Source: CALBRZ01 sp964511065
GTDB lineage: Bacteria; Planctomycetota; Planctomycetia; Pirellulales; S012-138
Direction: 5' to 3'
DNA: 64,000 nt
Assembly (NCBI GenBank): GCA_964511065.1
Contig: CAZEEG010000005.1
Location: forward strand, 23,417 to 87,416
Below are positions 44,946-53,646 of the stretch, piece by piece. Made by a program: the position numbers and the translations under genes. The first letter of the stretch is position 1; the number at the start of each line of letters is the position of its first letter. The notes beneath the pieces are model-generated. The model was not told the DNA's origin. It worked only from the letters and a program-made list of their open reading frames with translations, and searched no databases.

Positions 44946-46574
44946 ATGCTTGCCGACAGCCCTCGCTACCTGGTCCCTTTCCATCCCAAGAAGGTGCCGC
45001 ACCACTTTGCCGATATCCTCATTATCGGCGGCGGGCTGGCCGGCTTCCGAGCAGCCTTGGCGATTGATCCTTCGCTCTCGGTCGTGGTCGTCACCAAGGA
45101 GAGCATCGGGCAGTCGAGCAGCAACTACGCCCAGGGCGGCATCGCCGGGGTGCTCGATCCCGAGGATCGCTTCGAAAACCACATCGAAGACACGCTCACC
45201 GCTGGCGGCGACTTCTGCCACCGCGATGTGGTCGAGATGGTCGTCCGCGAGGCTCCCCGCCGCATCAACGAACTGATCGCCTGGGGCGCCGACTTCGACC
45301 GCGTGGCAGGCGACCTGGCCTTGGGACGCGAGGGCGGCCACAGCCACCACCGGATTGTCCATGCCATGGGCGATGCCACCGGCCGCGAGATCATGCGCGT
45401 GGTGATCCAGCAGGTACGCGAACGGCCCAACATCGAGATTTGGAGCGATACGTTCATTCTCGATCTGCTCACGCACGAGGATACCTGCCGAGGCGCGCTA
45501 GCCTGGAACCCCCGGCACGGCAAGACCCTGGTGTGGTCCAAGCAGACCATCCTTTGCACGGGCGGCGTGGGGCAGGTCTTTCGCGAAACCACCAATCCCA
45601 GCGTGGCAACCGGTGACGGCCTGGCGATCGCCTGGAGGGCCGGCGCTACCCTGCGTGACATGGAGTTCATGCAGTTTCATCCCACCGTGCTGTACATCGC
45701 CGGCAGCAGCCGCACCCTGATTACCGAGGCCGTCCGCGGTGAAGGCGCCTACCTGCGCGATCGCAACGGCGTACGGTTTATGCCCGAGTACGACCCCCGG
45801 GCCGAGCTGGCGCCGCGCGACGTGGTCAGCCAGGCCATCGTGCAGCAGTTGGAGCGAACGCAAGCCCCCTGCGTGTACCTCGACCTGAGCCATCTGCCGG
45901 CCGAGCGGGTGCGGGCGCGGTTCCCCGGCATCGCCCAAGTGTGTGCGGAGTTTAACCTCGATATTGCCCGGGACCGCATCCCGGTACGGCCCGGCGCCCA
46001 CTACATGGTTGGCGGCTGCATCGTCGACCGGCAGGCGCGGACCACGATCCCTCATCTCTGGGCCGCCGGCGAGGTGACCTCTTCAGGGCTGCACGGTGCT
46101 AACCGGCTGGCGTCGAACAGCCTGCTCGAAGGGCTGGTGTTTGGAGCTTACGCGGGTGAAGGAGCTTCGGCTGCCGCCCTGGAGATGCCCGACGAATTTC
46201 GCGGATTGCCGCTGACCAATGCCCCGCAAGATCTGCCGCAAGAACCGTTGATCGTCGACGACATTCTGAACTCGCTCAAGAGCCTGATGTGGCGCGACGC
46301 CGGCATTCGCCGCGACCGGGCCCAATTGACGGAAGCGGCCTCAACCATCGACGAATGGTGCCGGTACGTGCTGCCTCGCCAATTCCAGCACCCACAGGGC
46401 TGGCAGTTGCAGAATATGCTGACGGTCTCCCGGCTGATGGTCGAAGCGGCCCTGGTTCGCGAAGAAAGCCGCGGTGTGCACTACCGCCGCGACTTTCCCG
46501 GTACTGATCCGCAGTGGCGTTGCCATTTGAACTTCCGCCGCGGTTTCGAGATGGAGCGCGAAACGATATCCTGA
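44946..46574 (+). CDS. nadB: L-aspartate oxidase
   Basis: A 542-residue flavoprotein oxidising L-aspartate to iminoaspartate, the first step of de novo NAD synthesis. FAD-binding residues ILIIGGGLAG are at ~24-33, the SSNYAQGGIAGV segment at ~58, and HRIVHAMGDATGREI, MEFMQFHPT, ITEAVRGEGAYL, HYMVGGC and GEVTSSGLHGANRLASNSLLEGLVFG all match the succinate dehydrogenase/fumarate reductase/NadB flavoprotein family. The C-terminal helical domain ends in HLNFRRG. ATG 44946 is preferred over TTG five codons upstream. It follows the ketosynthase-like gene by 20 bases; nadA and nadC are not in the window. Confidence 0.95.
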   Translation: MLADSPRYLVPFHPKKVPHHFADILIIGGGLAGFRAALAIDPSLSVVVVTKESIGQSSSNYAQGGIAGVLDPEDRFENHIEDTLTAGGDFCHRDVVEMVVREAPRRINELIAWGADFDRVAGDLALGREGGHSHHRIVHAMGDATGREIMRVVIQQVRERPNIEIWSDTFILDLLTHEDTCRGALAWNPRHGKTLVWSKQTILCTGGVGQVFRETTNPSVATGDGLAIAWRAGATLRDMEFMQFHPTVLYIAGSSRTLITEAVRGEGAYLRDRNGVRFMPEYDPRAELAPRDVVSQAIVQQLERTQAPCVYLDLSHLPAERVRARFPGIAQVCAEFNLDIARDRIPVRPGAHYMVGGCIVDRQARTTIPHLWAAGEVTSSGLHGANRLASNSLLEGLVFGAYAGEGASAAALEMPDEFRGLPLTNAPQDLPQEPLIVDDILNSLKSLMWRDAGIRRDRAQLTEAASTIDEWCRYVLPRQFQHPQGWQLQNMLTVSRLMVEAALVREESRGVHYRRDFPGTDPQWRCHLNFRRGFEMERETIS

Positions 46575-46619
46575 ATTGGTGCTGTCGTCCCATCAAGACT
46601 CCTCGCGCCCCGGGTCGCC

Positions 46620-46982
46620 ATGAGTACGTCGTCCCAACCTCGGTACCGCATCGCCGACTTTGCGGAGATTCCCGGCGTTCCTTGCCCATGCGGCACAGCG
46701 CGCCGGGCATTCGCCGACGTGGAAGATTATCCGGCCACGATCCATGTGACGGATATTTCCACCGACGCCGTCACGCACTACCACAAGCGGCAGACGGAAA
46801 CGTATTACTTTCTGGAATGCGGCCCCGACGCGCGGATGCAACTCGACGACGAGGAAATCCCCGTGCGGCCGGGCATGTGCGTGCTGATTCCACCGGGCGT
46901 TCGCCACCGCGCGATTGGGAAGATGAAGATCATCAATATCGTCATTCCCAAGTTCGACCCGGCCGACGAATATTTCGATTGA
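46620..46982 (+). CDS. Cupin-domain protein
   Basis: A 120-residue single-domain cupin. Cupin motif 1 includes THYHKRQTETYYFLECG with two His and a Glu as likely metal ligands (residues ~52-68), and motif 2 contains PVRPGMCVLIPPGVRHRAI with the third His (~81-99). An N-terminal ~35 residues carry a CPCG pair that might bind metal. It begins 45 bases after nadB on the same strand. Members serve as dioxygenases, isomerases or sensors, and the activity here cannot be specified. Confidence 0.85.
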   Translation: MSTSSQPRYRIADFAEIPGVPCPCGTARRAFADVEDYPATIHVTDISTDAVTHYHKRQTETYYFLECGPDARMQLDDEEIPVRPGMCVLIPPGVRHRAIGKMKIINIVIPKFDPADEYFD

Positions 46983-47058
46983 GCATCCCCATCGAGGTGC
47001 TTGACGGAATCAACGCCCTGCGCAATCGCCTTGGCCAAACCTCTGGTGAGCCGCAACG

Positions 47059-48381
47059 ATGAGCCTGCCCCATGCCGATGCCAAGGCCGAAGCCCCCGCG
47101 GTCGTGAGCGATGTTGCCTGCACGGTGTGCGGCTGCGTGTGCGACGATTTGCAATTGACCATAGTGGGCAATCGGGTAACCCGCGTTGAACCGACGTGCC
47201 CGCTGGCCGAGCAGTGGTTTCAATCCGTCCAGGCGCATGAACCGCCGCATGCTGCGGTGGAAGGGCAGGCTGCGTCCCTGAACGATGCCCTGGACCGCGC
47301 CGCCGCCATCCTCGCCGGGGCTCGCCATGTGCTGATCTTTGGGCTTTCCCGCAGTAGCACCGCGGGCGCCCGGGAGGCAGTTCGGTTGGCCGATCGCCTG
47401 GGCGCATCGATCGATCCGGCAACCTCGCGCAGCCAGGCAGCGGCGATTGCGGCGCTCCAGGAAGTCGGCCAGTCCACCTGCACGCTGGGGGAAGTTCGCC
47501 ATCGGGCCGACCTGGTCATCTACTGGGGCAGCGATCCGGCCGTCACCCATCCGCGGCACATGCAGCGGTACACGATGCGCCCCGAGGGCCAGTTCATTGC
47601 CAGCCGCGACGAGCGAACGCTGGCGGTCATTGACGTTCAACCAACGCAGACCAGCCAACAGGCCGACCTGTTCCTGCAAGTGAGGCCCGGCGGCGACTTC
47701 GACCTGCTTTGGGCACTGCGGGCCATTGTGCGCGGCGTGCCGCTGGAATCCCCCCCAGGCACTAGCGAAACCAGCGCCGGCGGCGTTGCGATGGCGGCCG
47801 TGGAAGACCTCGCTCGGCGGATGAAAACCTGTCGGAGCGGTATCATTTTCTTTGGCGATGGCCTGACGGCGCATGGCCTGGGTCACCGTACGGTAGAAGC
47901 GTTGTTTCGGCTGGTCGCTGAACTCAACGGCCACACGCGGTTCTACGCCCAACGCATGCGCGGCACCGCCGACTTGGGCACCGCCAGCAACGTGCTGTGC
48001 TGGCAAACCGGCTTTCCGCACGCGGTGAACTTCAACCGCGGTTATCCGCGTTTCAGTCCGGAGGAATCCAGCGCCGATGAACTGCTCCGCCGCGGCGAAG
48101 TGGACGCTTGCCTGCTGCTGGGCAGCGGCAGCGCAGCGGCGCTATCGGACGAAGCCCGGGCGAGCCTGGCGCAACTGCCAACGGCCGTGCTGGATGAACC
48201 CCATGTTCCGCCAATGCCAACGGCAACCGTGCGGTTCACTACCGCCATTTATGGCCTGCACCGTCCCGGCACGGCGTACCGGATGGACGAAGTCCCCATC
48301 CCTTTGAAAACGGTGCTCCGTTCCCATTATCCCAGCGATGCCGAAGTGTTGGCCGCGATTGACAGCCGGCTGGGAGAATGA
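47059..48381 (+). CDS. fhcB: Formylmethanofuran dehydrogenase/hydrolase subunit B (FhcB-like)
   Basis: A 440-residue homologue of FwdB/FmdB/FhcB from tetrahydromethanopterin-linked C1 oxidation. The N-terminus carries CTVCGCVCDD (Cys21, 24, 26, 28), resembling the family's iron-sulphur region. Next come LGEVRHRADLVIYWGSDP and HPRHMQRY, then a C-terminal nucleotide-fold half. Where archaeal FwdB has the metal-ligand Cys (in TSVCHGPS, from memory), this protein reads TSRSQAAA, with Ser125. That supports the hydrolase (Fhc) form over a molybdopterin/tungstopterin dehydrogenase. The partner subunits A, C and D are not adjacent. It lies 76 bases after the cupin gene. Confidence 0.85.
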   Translation: MSLPHADAKAEAPAVVSDVACTVCGCVCDDLQLTIVGNRVTRVEPTCPLAEQWFQSVQAHEPPHAAVEGQAASLNDALDRAAAILAGARHVLIFGLSRSSTAGAREAVRLADRLGASIDPATSRSQAAAIAALQEVGQSTCTLGEVRHRADLVIYWGSDPAVTHPRHMQRYTMRPEGQFIASRDERTLAVIDVQPTQTSQQADLFLQVRPGGDFDLLWALRAIVRGVPLESPPGTSETSAGGVAMAAVEDLARRMKTCRSGIIFFGDGLTAHGLGHRTVEALFRLVAELNGHTRFYAQRMRGTADLGTASNVLCWQTGFPHAVNFNRGYPRFSPEESSADELLRRGEVDACLLLGSGSAAALSDEARASLAQLPTAVLDEPHVPPMPTATVRFTTAIYGLHRPGTAYRMDEVPIPLKTVLRSHYPSDAEVLAAIDSRLGE

Positions 48382-48642
48382 TCGCGCGTGCCGTGTGCCG
48401 TCGGTCCGACAATTCCCGGACACCATTGGCATCAAACGCGGTGCGGCGGGCACCCTTAATAGGGCATGCGCAATCGCCCTCGGCCGGTGGAATATTCAGA
48501 CCGGATACGAGGATAACAGGTGTTTGCACACATGGGTAACACACGAAGTTACTCGTTTAGCTACTGATCTCTGCTGGGGGGAATGCTGGAGCGAGCGGAA
48601 ACGTCCCCCCGCAGCGGCCTCGCTGCCGCCGGGCCGTCGCAC

Positions 48643-49113
48643 TCAGGCCGGCCATTGTTCGCTGAACGCTTCGCTGGCCCGATAGACGGCCCCTCGAAAC
48701 GAGAACTGCCCGACCCGGTTTACCTTCCGCGTCTGGAACCGCGGGGAGTACTCAAAGGGCGGCAATTGCTCGGGGGTATTCCCGCGGGCTGGTGTGATAT
48801 CGGCTGGCCGGCACAGCCAGGCCCATCGCTTCGTGAGGCCGCTCTTGGTTGTATATCTGCCGCCACGGCTCGAACCGGTTTTGCGTGTGGGCCAAATCGT
48901 CGAAGAACCGATCCTGCAGCAACTCCGACTTCAGCGTGCGATGGAACCGCTCGTCCTTACCTCGACCTTGGGGATGGAACGGGCGACCATGGATCGTCCT
49001 GATGTCCAGCCGCATCAGCCATGCCGTCAGACGCTTGTGCCGGGTTGACGAGTGGAACGATCCCCACCGCGGCCTGTTGTCCACAAAAATCGCCTGCGGC
49101 AGGCCGGCGAGAA
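48643..49113 (-). pseudogene. Degenerate IS481-like transposase fragment with frameshift
   Basis: The C-terminal half of an IS481/IS3-type DDE transposase. In one frame, reading down from ~49113, are GLPQAIFVDNRPRWGSFHS, LDIRTIHGRPFHPQGRGKDE, the catalytic-Glu region, and YNQERPHEAMGL. The match then shifts frame at a run of five G (48774-48778), after which EQLPPFEYSPRF and VNRVGQFSFRGAVYRASEAF continue to a TGA at 48643. The upstream catalytic part is missing: an in-frame stop and unrelated sequence lie beyond ~49113. It is not functional. The family call is from the DN...RPFHPQ..GKDERFHRT pattern. Confidence 0.75.
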
Positions 49114-49505
49114 CTCAGGCGCGGCGGAGCCGACAGTTCCCCATCCACAGCAGACTGCTGGAGATCCTGGCAACGATGAAACGGCATCCCGATGGGTACG
49201 CGTTCCATGGGCAGCGTGGGGGGCGACTGAAGCCGGATACGGTACGCCGCGTTCTCGTCCGCGAAGTCCTTGAGCCGCTGAGCAAGCGATTCCCTAGAGA
49301 GCCGGGCGTGCCATCCTTCCGAAATGACCGCCTGCACAGCTTCCGGTACTACTTCTGCTCGGCCTGAGCGAATAGCGGCTAAATGCCCGAGCAGATGTTA
49401 ATGGCTTGGTTAGGGCATCAAGACAGCGAGATGGTCCGCCACTACTACCTTTACCCTCTGCACGATGAAAAATCGTGGCGGCGAATGAATCAAATGGATT
49501 TTTGA
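49110..49505 (+). pseudogene. Degenerate tyrosine recombinase (integrase) fragment
   Basis: The C-terminal catalytic portion of a tyrosine recombinase on the opposite strand to the transposase scrap. It shows RRSRQFPIHSRLLEIL, GYAFHGQRGGRLKPDTVRRV, the H-x-x-R box HSFRYYF, then two in-frame stops (TGA 49365-49367 and TAA 49380-49382). The frame continues with MAWLGHQDSEMVRHYY, carrying the GH box and nucleophile Tyr, to a TGA at 49503. The N-terminal domain and first catalytic Arg are absent. Its start abuts the transposase fragment at ~49110. It lies about 180 bases from the 3' end of tRNA-Ser. Confidence 0.75.
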
Positions 49506-49631
49506 ATGTTGGCAGGCGGTCTGCTGAGCTCCCAAGTAACCCGAGATATGGAGGAGTCGAGCCGGCTGCATAGCTTCAGAGACGTGAGCCGATTGACACA
49601 ATGATTGTCACAGTCAACGGTGTCAACAAGA

Positions 49632-49676
49632 ACCGCCTTCGCAAGTTGCTGTAGCTAAAGCACTTGCGGAGGCGGT
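49632..49676 (-). terminator. Intrinsic terminator of tRNA-Ser
   Basis: A 14-bp stem (49632-49645 with 49663-49676, 13 of 14 pairs) encloses a 17-base loop. On the minus strand it is followed by a T-rich TTCTTGTTG. It stands 12 bases from the tRNA-Ser 3' end. Confidence 0.75.
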
Positions 49677-49687
49677 GGGTCAGCAAG

Positions 49688-49770
49688 CGGAGGGCACGGG
49701 ACTCGAACCCGCAACCGGTTTCCCGGCACCACATTTCCAGTGTGGCCGCTAGCCAATTCGCTTACCCTCC
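49688..49770 (-). tRNA. tRNA-Ser (anticodon GGA)
   Basis: Read on the minus strand, GGAGGGT pairs with GCCCTCC as acceptor. The anticodon stem CCACA/TGTGG encloses CTGGAAA with anticodon GGA, and a short variable arm CCGG-GAAA-CCGG follows. The T-arm is GCGGGTTCGAGTCCCGT and the discriminator is G. The class II variable arm confirms a Ser tRNA reading TCC/TCT. No CCA is encoded. The integrase remnant lies beyond its 3' end. Confidence 0.94.
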
Positions 49771-50141
49771 GGGCGATTCCCCGTTAATCCTGCGACCCAG
49801 TTGGCTGCTGCCAGGTTCGGCTCGCAGAAACACGTGGCTGTGAGAAAATCGTAGCACAAAGCCGGCAGCGTTTCCATTGCCCCCCGGTGATGCCAGACGT
49901 ATTCGTGCCCGTTGATTCGTTCGGGTCCCACTTCGTTGTCGGCTTCGTCGCACTGGCTAACCTGGCAGTTGGATGAACGTCGGCAATCGGTTCAGCCCAG
50001 CCCAATTCAACCATGCGGCCAATTCGATCGGCATGAAGAGGCCAGTATCGGCCTGGACATTTTTGCACGTACTGCATGCGGTTTCCACGCGGCTACCGAC
50101 TACTGGCTTCCCAAGCTGGAAGCCACGTTTTGGGCGGCTTC
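49771..50141. other. Intergenic region between tRNA-Ser and dprA
   Basis: 371 bases upstream of tRNA-Ser and downstream of the dprA stop. Small open frames on both strands show no recognisable domain. No clear promoter for the tRNA could be picked out. Confidence 0.45.
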
Positions 50142-51251
50142 CTACACCCGTTGCACGCTGTTTCCACTGAGGCGCCGCACCAGGCGGCGCATTTCCAGCA
50201 CGCTCAGTGTCGCCAGTACCTGGTGGACCGGCAGGCCGCAGGCGGCTACCACCTGGTCGATGGTGGTGGCCGCCGGCTCAACCGCCTGGAGGACTTTCTG
50301 CTCGGCCTCGTTGAGCAGCAGTTCGGCAGGGTGGTGGACCACTTCGCCGGTGGGCCGCCGGGCGGGTTCCACCAGCGGCCCTAGTTCTTCGAGGATATCG
50401 TCCACGGTTTCCACCAGCCGGGCTCCGTCGCGAATCAAGTGATGGCAGCCCCGGGACATGCGGTTATCGACCTGGCCGGGCACGGCGAAAACCTCGCGGC
50501 CCTGTTCCATGGCGTGCCGAGCGGTGATCAGCGCTCCACTGCGGATGGCCGCCTCGATCACAAGTGTGCCCAGTGCGAGGCCAGAGATGATACGGTTCCG
50601 CTGCGGGAAAACGCCACTTTGCGGCGGCGCCAGCGGTGGTGATTCGCTGATCACCGCGCCGCACTGGGCAACCTCTTCGGCCAGTTTCTTGTGCTCTGGC
50701 GGATAGATGTTGAGCACGCCGGAGCCCAATACGGCAATCGTTCGGCCGCCCGCCGCCAAGGCACCGCGGTGTGCGGCGGCATCGATTCCTCGGGCCAGAC
50801 CGCTGATGACGGTAAAACCCGTGCGAGCCAGTTCGCCGGCCAATCGTTCAGCCTGCCGCAGGCCATATTGGGTGGCGTGACGAGTGCCCACAATCGCTAC
50901 CGCGATCCTGTCTTGGGGCAACAATCGGCCGCGGACGAACAGCACGCCCGGCGGTGTGTGCGTTTCCTTGAGCAGCCTGGGATAATCGGGATCTACGTCG
51001 GTGAGCAGGTCGATCCCATACTCGGCGCACACGGCCAGGGTTTCGTGGACGGGCAACTGCCGTGCTGAGCCGATGGCGTCGCTCAGCTTGCGGCCAATAC
51101 CGGGCACCTGGCGGAGCTGCTGGGCTGTTGCGGCGAACACGGCGGATGGCGTACCAAAGGCATCGAGCAGCGCCGTGCGAAGCCGAGGGCCCACGCCCGG
51201 CACCAGGGCAAGCCGCAACCGTTCGGTGAGTTCGGGATCGTCGGCCGCCAT
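50142..51251 (-). CDS. dprA: DNA processing protein DprA
   Basis: A 369-residue RecA loader and single-strand DNA binding protein used in natural transformation. An N-terminal SAM/HhH-like region (PGVGPRLRTALL, VPGIGRKL) is followed by the Rossmann-like DprA core with AVAIVGTRHATQYGL, TVISGLARGIDAAAHRGAL, TIAVLGSGVLNIYPPEH, GVFPQRNRIISGLALG and VFAVPGQVDNRMSRGCHHLI. A C-terminal winged-helix-like domain (~305-365) completes the protein. It lies 197 bases downstream of the peptide importer genes on the same strand. No other competence genes are in the window. Confidence 0.96.
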   Translation of the reverse strand: MAADDPELTERLRLALVPGVGPRLRTALLDAFGTPSAVFAATAQQLRQVPGIGRKLSDAIGSARQLPVHETLAVCAEYGIDLLTDVDPDYPRLLKETHTPPGVLFVRGRLLPQDRIAVAIVGTRHATQYGLRQAERLAGELARTGFTVISGLARGIDAAAHRGALAAGGRTIAVLGSGVLNIYPPEHKKLAEEVAQCGAVISESPPLAPPQSGVFPQRNRIISGLALGTLVIEAAIRSGALITARHAMEQGREVFAVPGQVDNRMSRGCHHLIRDGARLVETVDDILEELGPLVEPARRPTGEVVHHPAELLLNEAEQKVLQAVEPAATTIDQVVAACGLPVHQVLATLSVLEMRRLVRRLSGNSVQRV

Positions 51252-51448
51252 GGAAGGTGCCCCCTTTAGCGTCCATGGAAACGTTGCGCCCCCGGCGGCA
51301 GAAGGTGCCGCGAAACCGCGCTGGGCGAATCACTGCCCATGATAGCGGGCGGGCCCGTGCGGCGCAACAAAATGCCGTTGGATGCGCGCGCAAGGATGAC
51401 AATGAGAATGGAGAGGTGGGTTTGCGGCGGTGCCGCCGGCGACCTGCG

Positions 51449-52468
51449 CTACTTGGCCGCGGCAGCTTGTGGCTTGCCCAGCACCTCACGCTCCACGACA
51501 TGGCAACGGACGAGGTGCCCATCGAGGTTCAACTCGCGCGGCACCTTGTGGCGGCAGATATCCTCGGCCAAAGGGCACCGGGGATGGAACCGGCAACCGG
51601 CCGGGGGATTGGCGGGGCTGGGGACGTCGCCCTGGAGCACGATCCGCTCGCGCTTGGCCGTGGGGTCCATCACCGGCACGCTGGACAATAGCGCCTTGGT
51701 ATAGGGGTGCAGGGGATTGCGATACAGTTCCTCACTGCTGGCCAATTCGACAATCTCGCCCAGGTACATCACCGCCACGCGATCGGCAATGTACTCCACC
51801 ACCGACAAGTCGTGTGAAATGAACAGGTAGGTTAGCTGGTGCCGCTGGGCGCTTCCCTGCCGCAGATCGGTCAGCAGGTTAATGACCTGCGATTGAATCG
51901 ACACATCGAGCGCCGAAATCGGCTCGTCGAGCACCAGCAACTTGGGGTTTAAAACGAGCGAACGGGCGATGCCGATCCGCTGCCGCTGGCCACCAGAGAA
52001 CTCGTGTGGGTAGCGTTCCATGTAGCCGGGGTCGAGCCCCACGTCTTCGAGCGTTTTGGCAACGAGCTTGAGCCGTTCTTTGCGGGACCCCATCCGGTGG
52101 ATGATGAGACCTTCTTCCACGATCGCTCGGACCGTCATGCGGGGATTGAGGGAGCTGTAGGGGTCTTGAAAGACAATCTGCATGTCGCGGCGCAGTTGGC
52201 GCATCTCACGCGCCGAGGCGGCCGTGACATCGCGGCCGTTAAAGCCGACGGTGCCGGAGGTGGGTTCGATCAGCCGCAGCAGCGAGCGGCCGACGGTGGT
52301 CTTGCCGCAACCGCTTTCGCCGACCAGGCCGAGGGTTTCGCCGGGACGAACGTCGAATGAGACGCCATCGACGGCCTTGACATGCCCGACCACACTGCGG
52401 AACACGCCCCGGCGGATCGGGAAGTACTTCTTCAGGTCGCGGACGATGAGGAGGGGAGCCTCAGGCAT
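51449..52468 (-). CDS. oppF: Peptide ABC transporter ATP-binding protein (OppF-like)
   Basis: A 339-residue ATPase of an oligopeptide/dipeptide importer. Walker A is GESGCGKTTVGRSL, the signature is FSGGQRQRIGIARSLVLNP, and Walker B is LLVLDEPISALD followed by ISHDLSVVEYIADRVAVMY. A C-terminal Cys-rich oligopeptide motif (CRFHPRCPLAEDIC) supports the peptide-family call. Its start overlaps the end of oppD by 8 bases in the classic ATGCCTGA arrangement, fixing ATG 52468. It is the last gene of the minus-strand oppABCDF order and pairs with OppD as an asymmetric ATPase dimer. Confidence 0.93.
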   Translation of the reverse strand: MPEAPLLIVRDLKKYFPIRRGVFRSVVGHVKAVDGVSFDVRPGETLGLVGESGCGKTTVGRSLLRLIEPTSGTVGFNGRDVTAASAREMRQLRRDMQIVFQDPYSSLNPRMTVRAIVEEGLIIHRMGSRKERLKLVAKTLEDVGLDPGYMERYPHEFSGGQRQRIGIARSLVLNPKLLVLDEPISALDVSIQSQVINLLTDLRQGSAQRHQLTYLFISHDLSVVEYIADRVAVMYLGEIVELASSEELYRNPLHPYTKALLSSVPVMDPTAKRERIVLQGDVPSPANPPAGCRFHPRCPLAEDICRHKVPRELNLDGHLVRCHVVEREVLGKPQAAAAK

Positions 52469-53501
52469 CGGACAACTCTTCGGCAAAGTGGCAATGGACC
52501 AGGTGGCCTGGCCGCAGTTCGCGGAGCACGGGTTCCTCCACGCGACAACGATCCTGGGCGAATGGGCAGCGCGGATGGAACTTGCAACCGGCAGGGAACT
52601 CATCGGGCCGGGGCACCATGCCGGCGATGGTCTGGAGCCGGTCGGTCTTGGCGCTGCGGCCGTCGGGGCGCGATGCGAACAGCCCCTTGGTGTAAGGGTG
52701 CAGCGGGTGCTTGAACAGTTCGACCACCGGCGCGTACTCGACCACCTTCGAGGCGTACATCACGGCCACGTCGTCGGCCATTTCGGCGATCACGCCCAAG
52801 TCGTGCGTGATGAACAAAATGGACATGCCCGTCTCGCGCTGCAGGTCGCGGAGCAGGTCCAAGACCTGGGCTTGAATGGTGACATCCAGGGCCGTGGTAG
52901 GTTCGTCGGCAATCAGCAGCCTGGGATTGCAGGCCAGGGCCATGGCGATCATCGCCCGCTGCCGCATGCCGCCGGAGAACTGGTGGGGGTACTCGTCGAT
53001 TCGCCGCTCGGGGTCTGGAATCCGCACCTTGCGCAAGGCATCTAAGGCCCGCTGCCGGGCTTCTTCCTTAGAGCAGTTCTGGTGTAGCAGGATAGCTTCC
53101 GTGATTTGTTTGCCGATCGTGAACACGGGGTTCAACGAGGTCATCGGCTCCTGAAAGATCATCGCGATTTTGGAGCCGCGCAGCTTGCGCATGGCAGGCT
53201 CGGCAAGCTGGTTGAGCACCACCGGCGGCTTGCCCTGCTCGTGCAGCGTGATCGTACCTTGGACAATGCGGCCAGGATGGGAAACCAGGCCGATGATCGA
53301 GAGGGCCGTCACCGATTTGCCGCAACCGCTTTCGCCCACCAGGCCCAGCGTCTTGCCCTTGGGGATGGTGAGCGAGACATCGTTGACCGCCGGCACGGTG
53401 GCCTTCTCGGTGAAGAAGTACGTGTGCAGGTTCTTGATCTCGATCAGCGGGTCCACCGCCGGGCGGGATGCTGCAGCCTTGCTCTGGGTCTGGGTCGACA
53501 T
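52461..53501 (-). CDS. oppD: Peptide ABC transporter ATP-binding protein (OppD-like)
   Basis: A 346-residue ATPase partner of OppF. Walker A reads GESGCGKSVTALSI, a Q-loop follows in MIFQEPMTSLNPV, the signature is FSGGMRQRAMIAMALACNP, Walker B is LLIADEPTTALDV, and the switch His lies in FITHDLGVIAEM. The C-terminal CKFHPRCPFAQDRC motif matches peptide importers. It begins 145 bases after oppC and its last 8 bases overlap the start of oppF. It would hydrolyse ATP at the inner membrane to drive uptake. Confidence 0.93.
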   Translation of the reverse strand: MSTQTQSKAAASRPAVDPLIEIKNLHTYFFTEKATVPAVNDVSLTIPKGKTLGLVGESGCGKSVTALSIIGLVSHPGRIVQGTITLHEQGKPPVVLNQLAEPAMRKLRGSKIAMIFQEPMTSLNPVFTIGKQITEAILLHQNCSKEEARQRALDALRKVRIPDPERRIDEYPHQFSGGMRQRAMIAMALACNPRLLIADEPTTALDVTIQAQVLDLLRDLQRETGMSILFITHDLGVIAEMADDVAVMYASKVVEYAPVVELFKHPLHPYTKGLFASRPDGRSAKTDRLQTIAGMVPRPDEFPAGCKFHPRCPFAQDRCRVEEPVLRELRPGHLVHCHFAEELSDA

Positions 53502-53646
53502 GGATCAATCAGCAGGCGTTGTGTGGGGGGTTGGCAGCGGCGGCCGGGCCAAAGCTGCACAGTGTGGGAAGGTCTTGCCGGTTTGTGGGGGGCAGGCACG
53601 GCGCCGCCGGTTCGAGAGCGCCGCGGCCTCTGGTGCGGTGCGCTCG

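Larger units (their letters stand above)
48600..49510. mobile_element. Mobile-element scar (transposase plus integrase remnants)
   Basis: Two opposite-strand recombinase fragments meet at about 49110, both broken, with no intact gene between fhcB and tRNA-Ser. No terminal inverted repeats or target-site duplications could be recognised, so the element boundaries are approximate. The preceding gap from fhcB (48382-48600) is featureless. Confidence 0.6.

Noticed and set aside
49593..49626. Nested dyads (TTGACAC/GTGTCAA and ACAAT-G-ATTGT) near the tRNA-Ser terminator
   Set aside because: Short and AT-biased, with no promoter or gene start in the right place; likely chance.
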